Positions 52,309-61,329 of a stretch of 64,000 bases of DNA are shown here, piece by piece. Both the position numbers and the translations under genes were made by a program. Location: contig JASFYT010000004.1 of assembly GCA_045047085.1 (NCBI GenBank), forward strand, positions 1-64,000, given 5' to 3'. Origin of the DNA: GCA-2401155 sp045047085. Its GTDB lineage: Bacteria > Pseudomonadota > Alphaproteobacteria > Rhizobiales > Rhizobiaceae. The notes beneath the pieces were generated by a model that saw nothing but the letters and a program-made list of their open reading frames with translations, made no database searches and was not told the DNA's origin. Every line of letters begins with the position of its first letter. The stretch's first letter is position 1.

Positions 52309-53634
52309 TCAGGATGAAATGGTTGCAGCCCACCCGGTACAATTGGCACGGCGCTCTCCATCGCTTGCCAATGCGGCCCCCTTCCAGTCATCGTCCATGG
52401 CAATGGTATCATTGGAAATCGGCCCGTAAAGTTCTGACGGACTTATGCCATTCATCATTGGCAGGGCATCGGCTTTACCATTTTTCAGATTATCGATCGC
52501 GGCACGCATCATGCGCCGGTACTTGATAATACCCACATCGGTTTTTCCCAAATGCTCTTGAGTACGGTCCTGGATTCTGCCCATGGATTCCACCGCCCAC
52601 TGGTCGTGCACATTAATATCCAGCCCCATACCGGTATAGGTCGTGTCACTTTGCTCGTCAGGGTTGTAGCCATAATTATCTCGAGCATTATGAAGAGGTG
52701 CGTAATCGGGCAAGGTGCATCCCTCCATTCGCTGCCTGCGCATCAATTCCTTATCCACGGGTTTGTCGAAACTGGTGAACATTGAATACCAATAGCAAGT
52801 CTCATCATCCACCGGCACATGCCACTGGGTAATGATCATCTCGCGCGACATGGGAATACAGATCGCTTCAGGGAAAATCTGGTTGGTGATACGCACATGG
52901 GTGCGCCCATCATCCATATGACGAAGGGCGATAAGACGCATGCCATAGTCGGTTTCTTCGACGGTAATTTCTGGCCGAGGATAATCACGCAAAATCTTGG
53001 TCATCGGAATATCGGTGTTGGCAGCTTTGTCGCGAAACTGTTTGCCATAACCTTCATCAGGGTCTTCATCCTGTAAAAACCGATGCAGGAAGGATGCGTG
53101 CGCCGGGTCAATGCCCACTTCCATTGCCTGTAGCCAGTTACATTCCCAAATTCCTTTGAATGCAAAAACGTGGGATTCCGGAGCGCGAAAACAATCAAAA
53201 TTCGGAAACTCCGGTGGTTCACCCGGCCCCATATAGGCGAAGACAATTCCATTCTTTTCGACAACAGGATAGGAAGTTATCTTGATCTGCTCGTGCATTT
53301 TAGAGCCTTCAGGCTCGCCGGGTTGCTCGACACATTGGCCCTTGCGGTCAAAATGCCACCCATGAAATGAACACCGCAACCCGTTATCTTCCAGCCGCCC
53401 GTAACAAAGATCGGCACCGCGATGGGGGCAGGCGCGACTGATCAGCCCCAACTCACCATCACTGTCACGAAACAACACCAAATCTTCGCCGAGCAATTTC
53501 ACCGGAACAACAGGCCGTTTTCCCGCCAACTCATCCAACAACGCAGCCGGCTGCCAATACTGGCGCATGACAGCACCAGCATCCGACCCCGGCCCGGTTT
53601 TGGTCAAAGTGTCGTTGAGTTCCTGGCTAATCAT
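52309..53634 (-). CDS. Rieske aromatic-ring oxygenase, large subunit (phthalate-dioxygenase-like)
   Basis: From the ATG at 53634 (441 residues), with AAGGGGACAAAAAA upstream. The Rieske cluster motif is CPHRGA near 70 followed by CSFHGW near 90. The mononuclear-iron motif is DPAHASFLHRF near 175, preceded by the bridging NWLQAMEVG. The C-terminus is the long LigXa-like extension seen in phthalate 4,5-dioxygenase and 3-chlorobenzoate dioxygenase relatives. No small subunit, ferredoxin or reductase gene is adjacent, so electrons must come from a partner elsewhere. It shares its promoter region with boxR. Confidence 0.9.
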   Translation of the reverse strand: MISQELNDTLTKTGPGSDAGAVMRQYWQPAALLDELAGKRPVVPVKLLGEDLVLFRDSDGELGLISRACPHRGADLCYGRLEDNGLRCSFHGWHFDRKGQCVEQPGEPEGSKMHEQIKITSYPVVEKNGIVFAYMGPGEPPEFPNFDCFRAPESHVFAFKGIWECNWLQAMEVGIDPAHASFLHRFLQDEDPDEGYGKQFRDKAANTDIPMTKILRDYPRPEITVEETDYGMRLIALRHMDDGRTHVRITNQIFPEAICIPMSREMIITQWHVPVDDETCYWYSMFTSFDKPVDKELMRRQRMEGCTLPDYAPLHNARDNYGYNPDEQSDTTYTGMGLDINVHDQWAVESMGRIQDRTQEHLGKTDVGIIKYRRMMRAAIDNLKNGKADALPMMNGISPSELYGPISNDTIAMDDDWKGAALASDGERRANCTGWAATISS

Positions 53635-53689
53635 TTTTTTGTCCCCTTGTAGATATCGGCAAACTCGCAAGCCGCAATGTGTCTAATAT

Positions 53690-53745
53690 TGCAACTTATT
53701 GCAATGGCTTGGAACAATTGATAAGAAAATATGCATTATTTCACA
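53690..53745. promoter_or_regulatory. BoxR-type operator candidates between the Rieske gene and boxR
   Basis: TGCAACTTATTGCA at 53690-53703 is a perfect TGCA-N6-TGCA element. TGCATTATTTCACA at 53732-53745 shares the TGCATTAT core but has lost the second half-site. They lie 56 and 98 bases upstream of the Rieske ATG and about 170-210 upstream of boxR, so they could control both. Confidence 0.55.
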
Positions 53746-53913
53746 TAAAAGGCGATTGCGGTTGGATATCGTGCAAAGATTGAACGGTGGCACAAATGCA
53801 GGATTTAAATACTGCACCGTAAGAAACGCCCTCTGGTCGCCCTGATTTGTTCTTGTTGAATCACCGGTGAATGAACGGTATATTGTATTGAATATGGAAT
53901 CGGTGGCTTATCA

Positions 53914-54834
53914 ATGAGCGAAATTGTAACTTTCAGCGGACAGGCAAAGCATCCTGAAGACACTGAATACGGAGATGAGGCCAATTTTAATCGCCTTCTT
54001 CGTACCGTAGGAGACAGGGTAAAAAGTTTGCGCGCAAGAAAAGGCATTTCCCGAAGGGCCCTGTCCGAAGATTCCGGAGTATCCCAACGATATTTGGCAC
54101 AACTGGAAAGTGGCAGCGGCAACATATCAATTGGCTTGCTCTTAAAGGTAGCCAACGCGCTCGATTTTAAAATCGAATGGCTGGTTTCAGAAGAAGACCC
54201 GTGGAATTCAGATCTTTCGATGGCGAAATATCTATTAAACAACGCAACAATCGAACAGCGCGCTCAGGTTATCAAAATGCTGGAGCCACAGGCGACCAGC
54301 AACCTAAAATCCAATAGAATAGCCTTCATCGGCTTGCGCGGCGCTGGGAAATCAACGCTTGGCAGGCTTGCATCTGATGACCTTGGCATCCCGTTCCTTG
54401 AACTAAATGACGAAGTGGAAAAAGTCAGCGGCATACCCGTCCACGAAGTTTTTGCACTTTATGGACAGGAGGGGTATCGCCAATTGGAACGGCAGTCGCT
54501 TGAGCAGACAATCGCCATGCATGATTCCTTAATTCTGGCCGTTGCCGGCGGAATTGTTTCGAATCCCGAGACCTTTAATTATCTGCTCCAACATTTTCAC
54601 ACCATCTGGCTTAAGGCTGATCCCGAAGACCACATGTCACGGGTTCGTGGTCAAGGGGATGAGCGCCCCATGGCCGGAAAACCCGATGCAATGGACGACT
54701 TGCAGCAAATATTATTTAGCCGTGAGAGCCTTTATGCCCGGGCAGATATTGAAATTGATACAGCAAGAAAAACCCTCACTGAAAGCCTTAAGCACGTAGT
54801 GGCAGCCATAAAAAAGCACGACTTTCTTGAGTGA
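53914..54834 (+). CDS. boxR: benzoyl-CoA-responsive transcriptional regulator BoxR
   Basis: This 306-residue protein has an XRE-type helix-turn-helix (about 30-85: VKSLRARKGISRRALSEDSGVSQRYLAQLE, quoted in part SVRALSE-GVSQRY). It is fused to a shikimate-kinase-like domain with Walker A GLRGAGKST near 137 and the loop AVAGGIVSNPE near 205. This HTH plus shikimate-kinase fusion is diagnostic of BoxR/BzdR. In characterised systems benzoyl-CoA is bound by the kinase-like domain and releases the repressor. Position next to the box genes fits. Confidence 0.93.
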   Translation: MSEIVTFSGQAKHPEDTEYGDEANFNRLLRTVGDRVKSLRARKGISRRALSEDSGVSQRYLAQLESGSGNISIGLLLKVANALDFKIEWLVSEEDPWNSDLSMAKYLLNNATIEQRAQVIKMLEPQATSNLKSNRIAFIGLRGAGKSTLGRLASDDLGIPFLELNDEVEKVSGIPVHEVFALYGQEGYRQLERQSLEQTIAMHDSLILAVAGGIVSNPETFNYLLQHFHTIWLKADPEDHMSRVRGQGDERPMAGKPDAMDDLQQILFSRESLYARADIEIDTARKTLTESLKHVVAAIKKHDFLE

Positions 54835-54935
54835 CCAATTCTAGTGGATGCGTTTTTGCAAGCCAGGCAATATCAAACTTGCCTCTTCAGAAAATCTGAC
54901 ATTCAGCGCACTCATAATTAATTCAAATTGATTTC

Positions 54936-54949
54936 TGCATTATATAGCA
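54936..54949. promoter_or_regulatory. operator element TGCATTATATAGCA upstream of the ligase operon
   Basis: This 14-mer is identical to the second element at the importer promoter (50790-50803) and to the reverse complement of the first. It lies 198 bases before the ligase ATG, in the 312-base gap after boxR (54835-55146). That gap otherwise holds only the second element at 55068-55081. Confidence 0.7.
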
Positions 54950-55067
54950 TCTACTTTTAACCAACTTAATGCCGTCGACCCACCCACAGTCATAACAATA
55001 CCTGCAATCTTTTTCTCCATTGTATTGGCTTCAGAATTACGGAATTTTTCAGGTTTTGGAACAATTA

Positions 55068-55081
55068 TGCAATATGTTGCA
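55068..55081. promoter_or_regulatory. operator element TGCAATATGTTGCA upstream of the ligase operon
   Basis: A perfect TGCA-N6-TGCA palindrome that extends to ATGCAA/TTGCAT arms, 66 bases before the ligase ATG. That distance would place it over or near the promoter, suited to repression. From memory, BoxR/BzdR operators in betaproteobacteria also use repeated TGCA; the exact spacing there should be checked. Confidence 0.65.
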
Positions 55082-55146
55082 TAACACAAGACGTTCCTCT
55101 ACTGTGCTGCAAGATCGAAAATTCAAATTTCATTTGGAGAGGCCTA

Positions 55147-56685
55147 ATGAACGGAAATGCATCCAGTTATTTTGTCGACAGACATGTTGGAGAGGGACGG
55201 GAAACGAAGATCGCCTTTAGAGAGGCCGATGGCAAAAAACGCCAGTTAACCTATGGCGCATTGTCTGAAAATTCCGGTCGGGTTGCGGATGCCTTATCGC
55301 GTTTGGGCATTCATCGGGAAGAACGGGCAATTATGCTCGTTCTTGATACTGTCGAATTTCCTGAAATTTTTTGGGGTTGCCTGAAGGCTTGCGTTGTCCC
55401 GGTTCCGCTGAACACACTTTTGTCCACTTCCGTGTATGAGACGATCCTGCAGGACAGTCGCGCAAGCTGTCTGTTTGTATCGCAAGAGTTATTGCCGACA
55501 ATTGCACCCTTGCTGGAAAACACACAATTCCTGAGGGACATTATTGTCATCGGAGATGATGTTTATCCCAACTGTTCGCTCTATTCAGAAATCACTGAAG
55601 GATGTTCACCCAAACCTCCGTTGGAAGTTGGGGGTGACGAATCCGCATTCTGGTTATATTCATCAGGCTCTACCGGACAGCCAAAAGGTGTTCGCCACGT
55701 CCATAGCAGCCTCAAAGCAACGGCAGATACCTACGGCGATCAAGTTCTTGAGACTAAAGAAGGTGACGTCGTTTTCTCCGTCGCAAAAATGTTTTTTGCC
55801 TACGGCATGGGCAACGCGATGACATTTCCAATGTCTGTGGGCGCAACAACAATTCTGTTTTCAGGACGTCCCACACCGGACAGTGTTACTGATATTCTCG
55901 CATCCGAAAAGCCGACAGTATTTTGCGGTGTCCCGACACTCTACGCTGCATTGCTTGCCCATCTGGAAAACCTTGCAAACCTGCCGGAAGCCCCTTTGCG
56001 AATTTGCATTTCCGCCGGAGAAGCGCTGCCGGAAATGGTGGGCACCCGCTGGAAGTCTATGTGGGATGTCGACATACTTGATGGGGTAGGCTCCACCGAG
56101 ATGCTGCATATCTTCCTTTCAAATAGTCCCAATGATGTTATTTATGGCACATCGGGTACGGCGGTGCCCGGTTATGATATTCGTTTGGTAGATGACATGA
56201 ACAATGAAGTAGGGATCGGTGAAATCGGCGAATTATTAGTTCGCGGTGCTTCCGCTGCCACTGATTATTGGAACCAACGCGATAAAAGCAGGTCAACTTT
56301 TGAGGGCGAATGGACCCGGACTGGCGACAAATATGAGAAGATGGAAGGTGAACGCCTCATCTATTGTGGTCGCACCGACGATATGTTCAAGGTCTCCGGC
56401 ATTTGGGTTTCCCCATTTGAAATCGAACAGGCGTTGGTTTCGCATAATTCTGTGCTGGAAGCAGCTGTTGTCGCCGTTTCCGATGACGACGGTTTGGATA
56501 AACCCAAGGCGTTCATCGTATTGAAAGAAAGCTCTCAAAACAGTTCGCTTGAGAGTGAACTGAAAGAGCACGTCAAAGACGCTATTGGAAAATGGAAATA
56601 CCCAAGATGGATTGAGTTTGTTTCAGACCTTCCTAAAACAGCAACCGGAAAAATCCAGAGATTTAAATTGCGGGAGAACGCATAA
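55147..56685 (+). CDS. benzoate-CoA ligase
   Basis: This 512-residue acyl-CoA synthetase has the AMP-binding P-loop YSSGSTGQPKG near 176 and the segment ILDGVGSTEMLHIFLS near 305, typical of benzoate-CoA ligases. TGDKYEK near 395 and the C-terminal KTATGKIQRFKLR with the adenylation Lys are also present. It activates benzoate with ATP and CoA, the entry step of the box route. GGAGAGGCCTA precedes the ATG. The alpha/beta hydrolase gene follows with a TAATG overlap. Confidence 0.93.
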   Translation: MNGNASSYFVDRHVGEGRETKIAFREADGKKRQLTYGALSENSGRVADALSRLGIHREERAIMLVLDTVEFPEIFWGCLKACVVPVPLNTLLSTSVYETILQDSRASCLFVSQELLPTIAPLLENTQFLRDIIVIGDDVYPNCSLYSEITEGCSPKPPLEVGGDESAFWLYSSGSTGQPKGVRHVHSSLKATADTYGDQVLETKEGDVVFSVAKMFFAYGMGNAMTFPMSVGATTILFSGRPTPDSVTDILASEKPTVFCGVPTLYAALLAHLENLANLPEAPLRICISAGEALPEMVGTRWKSMWDVDILDGVGSTEMLHIFLSNSPNDVIYGTSGTAVPGYDIRLVDDMNNEVGIGEIGELLVRGASAATDYWNQRDKSRSTFEGEWTRTGDKYEKMEGERLIYCGRTDDMFKVSGIWVSPFEIEQALVSHNSVLEAAVVAVSDDDGLDKPKAFIVLKESSQNSSLESELKEHVKDAIGKWKYPRWIEFVSDLPKTATGKIQRFKLRENA

Positions 56686-57512
56686 TGTCAAAATTTGAAT
56701 GGACCGAAGAAGGTCGCGGAACAATTCGTACCGGAGATAAAAATCTAGAATATGCCTGCCACGGCCCTGCCCCGGATGCTGCTCGCACCATCGTAGTGCT
56801 GCATGAAGGATTGGGCTGCACAGATTTGTGGCGCACCTTCCCCGAAAAACTATCAAAAGCAACAGGCTATGGAGTCTTTGTATATTCAAGAGTAGGCTAT
56901 GGCCGTTCCGACCCTGCAAATTTACCGCGTCCACTGGATTATATGACACGGGAAGCCGTTGAGGTCTTGCCCAAAATTTTAGATCAGATTGGTTTTCAAA
57001 ACGGCGTCCTGATGGGCCATAGCGATGGTGCTACGATTGCCGCCATCTGCGCAGGAAGCATTGAAGATCACCGGATAAGAGCGCTGATTCTGATGGCACC
57101 TCATTTCTTTACCGAGCCAGACGGCCTTGCAGAAATTGCAAAAGCCAAGGCCGCCTATGATGAAGGTGAGCTCAAGCAGCGTATGGCGAAATATCATAAT
57201 GATCCTGACAATACATTCCGGGGTTGGAATGATGCATGGCTGCATCCTGATTTCAAAAACTGGAATGTCGCGGAAGTAATCGACTATCTGCGTATTCCCG
57301 TTTTGGCGATTCAAGGCAAGGAGGACCAGTATGGTTCCTATGCTCAGATCAAAGAGATTGATGACAGAATCTATTCTCCCATCGATATTGTGATGCTGGA
57401 TGATTGCCGTCACTCGCCCCAAAACGATCAGCCGGAAAACACCCTGAATGCGATTGCCGACTTCGTTTCGAAGCTGGATCGAATTGAATCAGAACAGGTA
57501 AGGACTGCATGA
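56685..57512 (+). CDS. alpha/beta hydrolase of the box cluster
   Basis: This 275-residue alpha/beta-hydrolase has the oxyanion region VVLHEGLGCTDLW near 38. The nucleophile elbow GHSDGATIA is near 108, QGKEDQYG near 210 holds the acid, and DDCRHSPQND near 240 holds the His. Hydrolases of this kind recur in box clusters and may act as a safety thioesterase or open a ring-cleavage intermediate; the actual reaction is not settled. Its ATG overlaps the ligase stop as TAATG. Confidence 0.87.
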   Translation: MSKFEWTEEGRGTIRTGDKNLEYACHGPAPDAARTIVVLHEGLGCTDLWRTFPEKLSKATGYGVFVYSRVGYGRSDPANLPRPLDYMTREAVEVLPKILDQIGFQNGVLMGHSDGATIAAICAGSIEDHRIRALILMAPHFFTEPDGLAEIAKAKAAYDEGELKQRMAKYHNDPDNTFRGWNDAWLHPDFKNWNVAEVIDYLRIPVLAIQGKEDQYGSYAQIKEIDDRIYSPIDIVMLDDCRHSPQNDQPENTLNAIADFVSKLDRIESEQVRTA

Positions 57513-57537
57513 TTGTGGAGCAGGCGCGATCCATCCA

Positions 57538-57990
57538 ATGAAAGCGACGTTGAATGCATCCGGGTTCCCAACTTATGCCCATATACCCGGAAGCAATCCG
57601 CGCCACCGCGAAGATTTGTTTGACGAAATACGCGCCTCTGTCACATCAGAAATGACCGTGTCAGATTTGAGTAAAACCAAAGCCTGGCGAACAGGACTTG
57701 ATCTGTATGAACACAGTTTTTTTTGGGAAGCCCATGAAGTACTTGAAGCGGTTTGGATACGATGCCCACCAAATTCGGTGGAGCGTTATTTTGTTCAAAC
57801 CATTATCCAAATTACCAATGCGCGCCTTAAACTGAATATGAACAAGCCAAAGGCTGCTGGAAGGATTTTTGATAGGGCCTCAATACTTTTTCATGAAGCC
57901 AAATTACAATCAAACCAACAAATTCTCGACACCCCGCTCGGATTCGTAGAGACAGAATTAAAGACATTAGACGAATTACTTGAACCATAA
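57538..57990 (+). CDS. DUF309 family protein
   Basis: This 150-residue protein carries the DUF309 signature YEHSFFWEAHEVLEAVW near 60-76 (EHxxFWEAHE-LE-W) and a following FVQTIIQITNARLKLN helix. The family's function is unknown; the acidic/His cluster suggests a possible metal or small-ligand site. A 10-codon reading frame starting ATG at 57509 overlaps both the hydrolase stop and this ATG, which may couple translation. The gene ends the ligase operon. Confidence 0.83.
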   Translation: MKATLNASGFPTYAHIPGSNPRHREDLFDEIRASVTSEMTVSDLSKTKAWRTGLDLYEHSFFWEAHEVLEAVWIRCPPNSVERYFVQTIIQITNARLKLNMNKPKAAGRIFDRASILFHEAKLQSNQQILDTPLGFVETELKTLDELLEP

Positions 57991-58016
57991 ATTGAACGAA
58001 ATTCATGATAGTTTTA

Positions 58017-58149
58017 TGTATTATAATGCATAAATATTTTTTAAAAAATTAGTAAAACATCCGATAACTATCTAATATAATTGAATTATATTCTATAAAG
58101 TACGATTTGGAGCAACTGTTGCAATTTTAAATATAGGCATTATAATGCT
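58017..58149. promoter_or_regulatory. pair of degenerate BoxR-type operators before boxC
   Basis: TGTATTATAATGCA at 58017-58030 and GGCATTATAATGCT at 58136-58149 share the CATTATAATGC-like core of the other elements, each with one changed outer base or more. The second lies 33 bases before the boxC ATG. Both are in the 191-base gap before the boxCBA operon, which is extremely AT-rich and holds no gene. Confidence 0.55.
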
Positions 58150-58181
58150 TTTCAATAAGAACGCAGAAGAAAGCTCCCACA

Positions 58182-59843
58182 ATGGCGCAAATTATAGATT
58201 TTCAAACTGATCCATCAAAGTATCGCCATTGGCGCGTGGATTATGACGGTGAGGTCGCAACCCTTTTTATGGACGTGGATGAAAATGCAGGCCTGTTTGA
58301 AGGCTATCAGTTGAAACTCAATTCATATGATTTGGGTGTAGATATTGAGCTGGCCGATGTGGTTCAGCGCATGCGGTTTGAGCATCCGGAAGTCAAAACC
58401 GTAATCATGAGATCCGGCAAAGATAACGTCTTTTGTGCCGGGGCAAATATTCGTATGTTGGGCGGAGCTGAGCACGCGCACAAAGTCAATTTCTGTAAGT
58501 TCACCAATGAGACCCGCAACACTTTTGAATCCGCCCTTGCGGATTCCGGCCAGAACTATATCTGCGCCGTAAAAGGTGCCTGCGCTGGAGGTGGATACGA
58601 ACTGGCTCTCGCCTGCAATTATATCTTGCTAACAGACGATGGCTCATCATCTGTAGGACTGCCGGAAGTTCCTTTATTGGCCGTTCTACCTGGAACCGGA
58701 GGCCTCACAAGGGTGACGGATAAGCGAAAAGTTCGCCGCGATTTAGCCGATGTGTTTTGCTCGCTAGAAGAAGGCGTGCGGGGCAAGCGTGCATTGAACT
58801 GGCGTTTGGTAGATGAAGTCGTACCGAATTCCAAATTTGATGAAATTGTTGAAGAACGGGCAAGGGAATTAGCAGCAAAATCCAACCGTCTTTCCGGTAC
58901 TATGGGTGTTGAATTAAAGCCCGTTCAACGCAAAATTGGCGAAGATGGTTCGCTCACCTATTCCTGTGTTGAGGTTGTGCTTGATCGAAAGGCACGGCGG
59001 GCAATGATCACAATCGCTGGCCCTGATCAAGACGCTCCGGCATCCATGGATGAATTTCAGGCGCAGGGGTCTGAGGCCTATATGTTGCGCGTCGCGCGTG
59101 AACTTGATGATGCGATCCTGCATTTGCGTTTTAATGAAACAGAAATCGGCCTTTTGGTTTTAAAAACCCAGGGAGACTCGGATTTACTGTTGGCCCATGA
59201 AACTCTATTGCTTGCCAATAAGGATCACTGGCTCGCCAATGAGGTGCTTAAATATTGGAAGCGCGTGCTCAAACGGATTGATATGACATCTCGTTCTTTG
59301 GTGGCGCTTGTCGAGCACGGTTCATGTTTTGCCGGTGTATTGGCAGAGCTGCTCTTTTCCGTCGATAGAACCTATATGATGGAAGATGAATTTGAAGGCG
59401 ATAACCGCCCCATTGCAAAAATTGCTCTGTCAGAGTCAAATTTCGGACAATACCAAATGTCCAATGACCTAACACGCTTGGAAACCCGTTTTCTCGGAGA
59501 GCCTAAACATATCGATGTTTTGAAGGCCCGTATTGGCGATAGTCTGGATGCCGACCAAGCATCCGAACTTGGCCTCGTCACCTACGCTTATGATGATGTG
59601 GACTGGGAAGACGAGGTCCGCATCTTCATGGAAGAACGCGCCAGCTTCTCTCCCGACGCATTGACCGGTATGGAGGCAAACCTTCGTTTTGCCGGACCTG
59701 AGACCATGGAAACAAGGGTTTTTGGCAGGCTAACTGCTTGGCAAAACTGGATATTCCAGCGGCCAAATGCCGTTGGTGAAGAAGGTGCCCTACAACGCTA
59801 CGGAACTGGAAAACGCGGCAATTACAATATGAACCGCGTCTGA
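58182..59843 (+). CDS. boxC: 2,3-epoxybenzoyl-CoA dihydrolase (benzoyl-CoA-dihydrodiol lyase)
   Basis: This 553-residue protein has the enoyl-CoA-hydratase-like core, with GKDNVFCAGANIRMLGG near 80-97 and CAVKGACAGGGYELALACNY near 128-147. A second crotonase-like half follows (AHETLLLANKDHWL, VALVEHGSCFAGVLAELL). Length and bipartite design match BoxC, which cleaves the epoxide/ring to 3,4-dehydroadipyl-CoA semialdehyde and formate. It starts the boxC-boxB-boxA operon. Confidence 0.95.
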   Translation: MAQIIDFQTDPSKYRHWRVDYDGEVATLFMDVDENAGLFEGYQLKLNSYDLGVDIELADVVQRMRFEHPEVKTVIMRSGKDNVFCAGANIRMLGGAEHAHKVNFCKFTNETRNTFESALADSGQNYICAVKGACAGGGYELALACNYILLTDDGSSSVGLPEVPLLAVLPGTGGLTRVTDKRKVRRDLADVFCSLEEGVRGKRALNWRLVDEVVPNSKFDEIVEERARELAAKSNRLSGTMGVELKPVQRKIGEDGSLTYSCVEVVLDRKARRAMITIAGPDQDAPASMDEFQAQGSEAYMLRVARELDDAILHLRFNETEIGLLVLKTQGDSDLLLAHETLLLANKDHWLANEVLKYWKRVLKRIDMTSRSLVALVEHGSCFAGVLAELLFSVDRTYMMEDEFEGDNRPIAKIALSESNFGQYQMSNDLTRLETRFLGEPKHIDVLKARIGDSLDADQASELGLVTYAYDDVDWEDEVRIFMEERASFSPDALTGMEANLRFAGPETMETRVFGRLTAWQNWIFQRPNAVGEEGALQRYGTGKRGNYNMNRV

Positions 59844-59871
59844 TCAAATCAAATACGAAACGGAGAAACCG

Positions 59872-61323
59872 ATGTCTGATCTCTTGAATGTAAGTTACGA
59901 TACACAAATCCCGAACAATGTGGGCCTGTCCTCCGACAAGCGCGTATTGAAAGCGCTTGAGAAATGGCACCCGGGCTATATCAATTGGTGGAACGACCTT
60001 CTCCCCGAACAATTTCAGCAAAGCCTAATTTATCTTCGTACAGCAGTAAGCGTTGACCCAAAGGGTTGGGCAAAATTTGATTATGTAAAAATGCCGGAAT
60101 ACCGCTGGGGCGTGCTTTTAGCACCGCAAGTTGAGGATCGTCGTATCCCTTGCGGTGAACATGCTGGCGAACCTGTTTGGCAGGAAGTGCCGGGTGAATA
60201 TCGTTCCATGCTGCGTCGCTTGATTGTTATTCAGGGCGATACCGAACCTGCATCCGTTGAGCAGCAACGTTTTCTAGGCAAGACCGCACCGTCACTCTAT
60301 GACATGCGCAATTTGTTTCAGGTAAACGTCGAAGAGGGACGCCACCTATGGGCAATGGTTTATCTATTGCACAAATATTTTGGTGCCGATGGCCGCGAAG
60401 AGGCCGACGATCTGTTACGCCGTTCTTCAGGTTCCGAAGAGGCACCCCGTATGCTCGGCGCCTTCAATGAAGAAACACCGGACTGGCTGTCATTCTTCAT
60501 GTTCACTTACTTCACTGATCGCGACGGAAAAATGCAGTTGGAAAGCTTGGCCCAATCAGGTTTTGACCCAATGTCACGCACCTGCCGTTTCATGCTGACC
60601 GAAGAAGCTCATCACATGTTTGTCGGTGAAACCGGCGTAGGACGCACCATCCAACGCACTTGCGAAGCGATGAAAGAAGCCGGCATTGACGATCCTTACG
60701 ATACTGATCGCATTCGTGCGCTCGGCGTAATTGACCTACCGACAATTCAGAAAAAGCTGAACCTGCATTATACTTTATCCCTCGACTTGTTCGGTCGGGA
60801 AGTATCAACAAATGCTGCCAATGCGTTCAATTCGGGTATTAAAGGCCGTTACATGGAGAACCGGATTGATGATGATCACAAACTCAACGACGCCACCTAT
60901 GAGGTAAGCAATATCGTTGACGGCGTGGTGTCAAAATTTGAAGTTCCAGCACTAACAGCAGTAAACATGCGACTGCGCGATGATTATATTCGTGACGCAT
61001 CTGGCGGAGTTGGACGTTGGAACAAACTAATTGCAAAACTTGGCGTTCAATTCGAAATGAAAATGCCCCATGAAGCATTCAACCGAAAAATCGGGGTATT
61101 CTCTGAAGAGTTGTTCGATACTGAGGGCAAGGTCATCAGCCAGAAAGAATATGACGAAAATATTCTAAACTGGTTGCCAACAAAAGCCGATGGTGATTTC
61201 ATTCAATCATTGATGGTATCAACAACCGAGCCCGGCAAATATGCCAGCTGGATTGCACCGCCAAAAGTTGGCATCAACAACATGCCGGGTGATTTTGAAT
61301 ACGTTAAACTACACATGGCATAA
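59872..61323 (+). CDS. boxB: benzoyl-CoA 2,3-epoxidase subunit B
   Basis: This 483-residue diiron protein has the iron-ligand motifs VNVEEGRHLWAM near 150, a helix with ETPDWLSFFMFTYF near 195, and TEEAHHMFVGE near 235. Length and order match BoxB, which epoxidises benzoyl-CoA using oxygen and electrons from BoxA. It lies 28 bases after boxC and 6 bases before boxA. Confidence 0.96.
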   Translation: MSDLLNVSYDTQIPNNVGLSSDKRVLKALEKWHPGYINWWNDLLPEQFQQSLIYLRTAVSVDPKGWAKFDYVKMPEYRWGVLLAPQVEDRRIPCGEHAGEPVWQEVPGEYRSMLRRLIVIQGDTEPASVEQQRFLGKTAPSLYDMRNLFQVNVEEGRHLWAMVYLLHKYFGADGREEADDLLRRSSGSEEAPRMLGAFNEETPDWLSFFMFTYFTDRDGKMQLESLAQSGFDPMSRTCRFMLTEEAHHMFVGETGVGRTIQRTCEAMKEAGIDDPYDTDRIRALGVIDLPTIQKKLNLHYTLSLDLFGREVSTNAANAFNSGIKGRYMENRIDDDHKLNDATYEVSNIVDGVVSKFEVPALTAVNMRLRDDYIRDASGGVGRWNKLIAKLGVQFEMKMPHEAFNRKIGVFSEELFDTEGKVISQKEYDENILNWLPTKADGDFIQSLMVSTTEPGKYASWIAPPKVGINNMPGDFEYVKLHMA

Positions 61324-61329
61324 TGAAAT

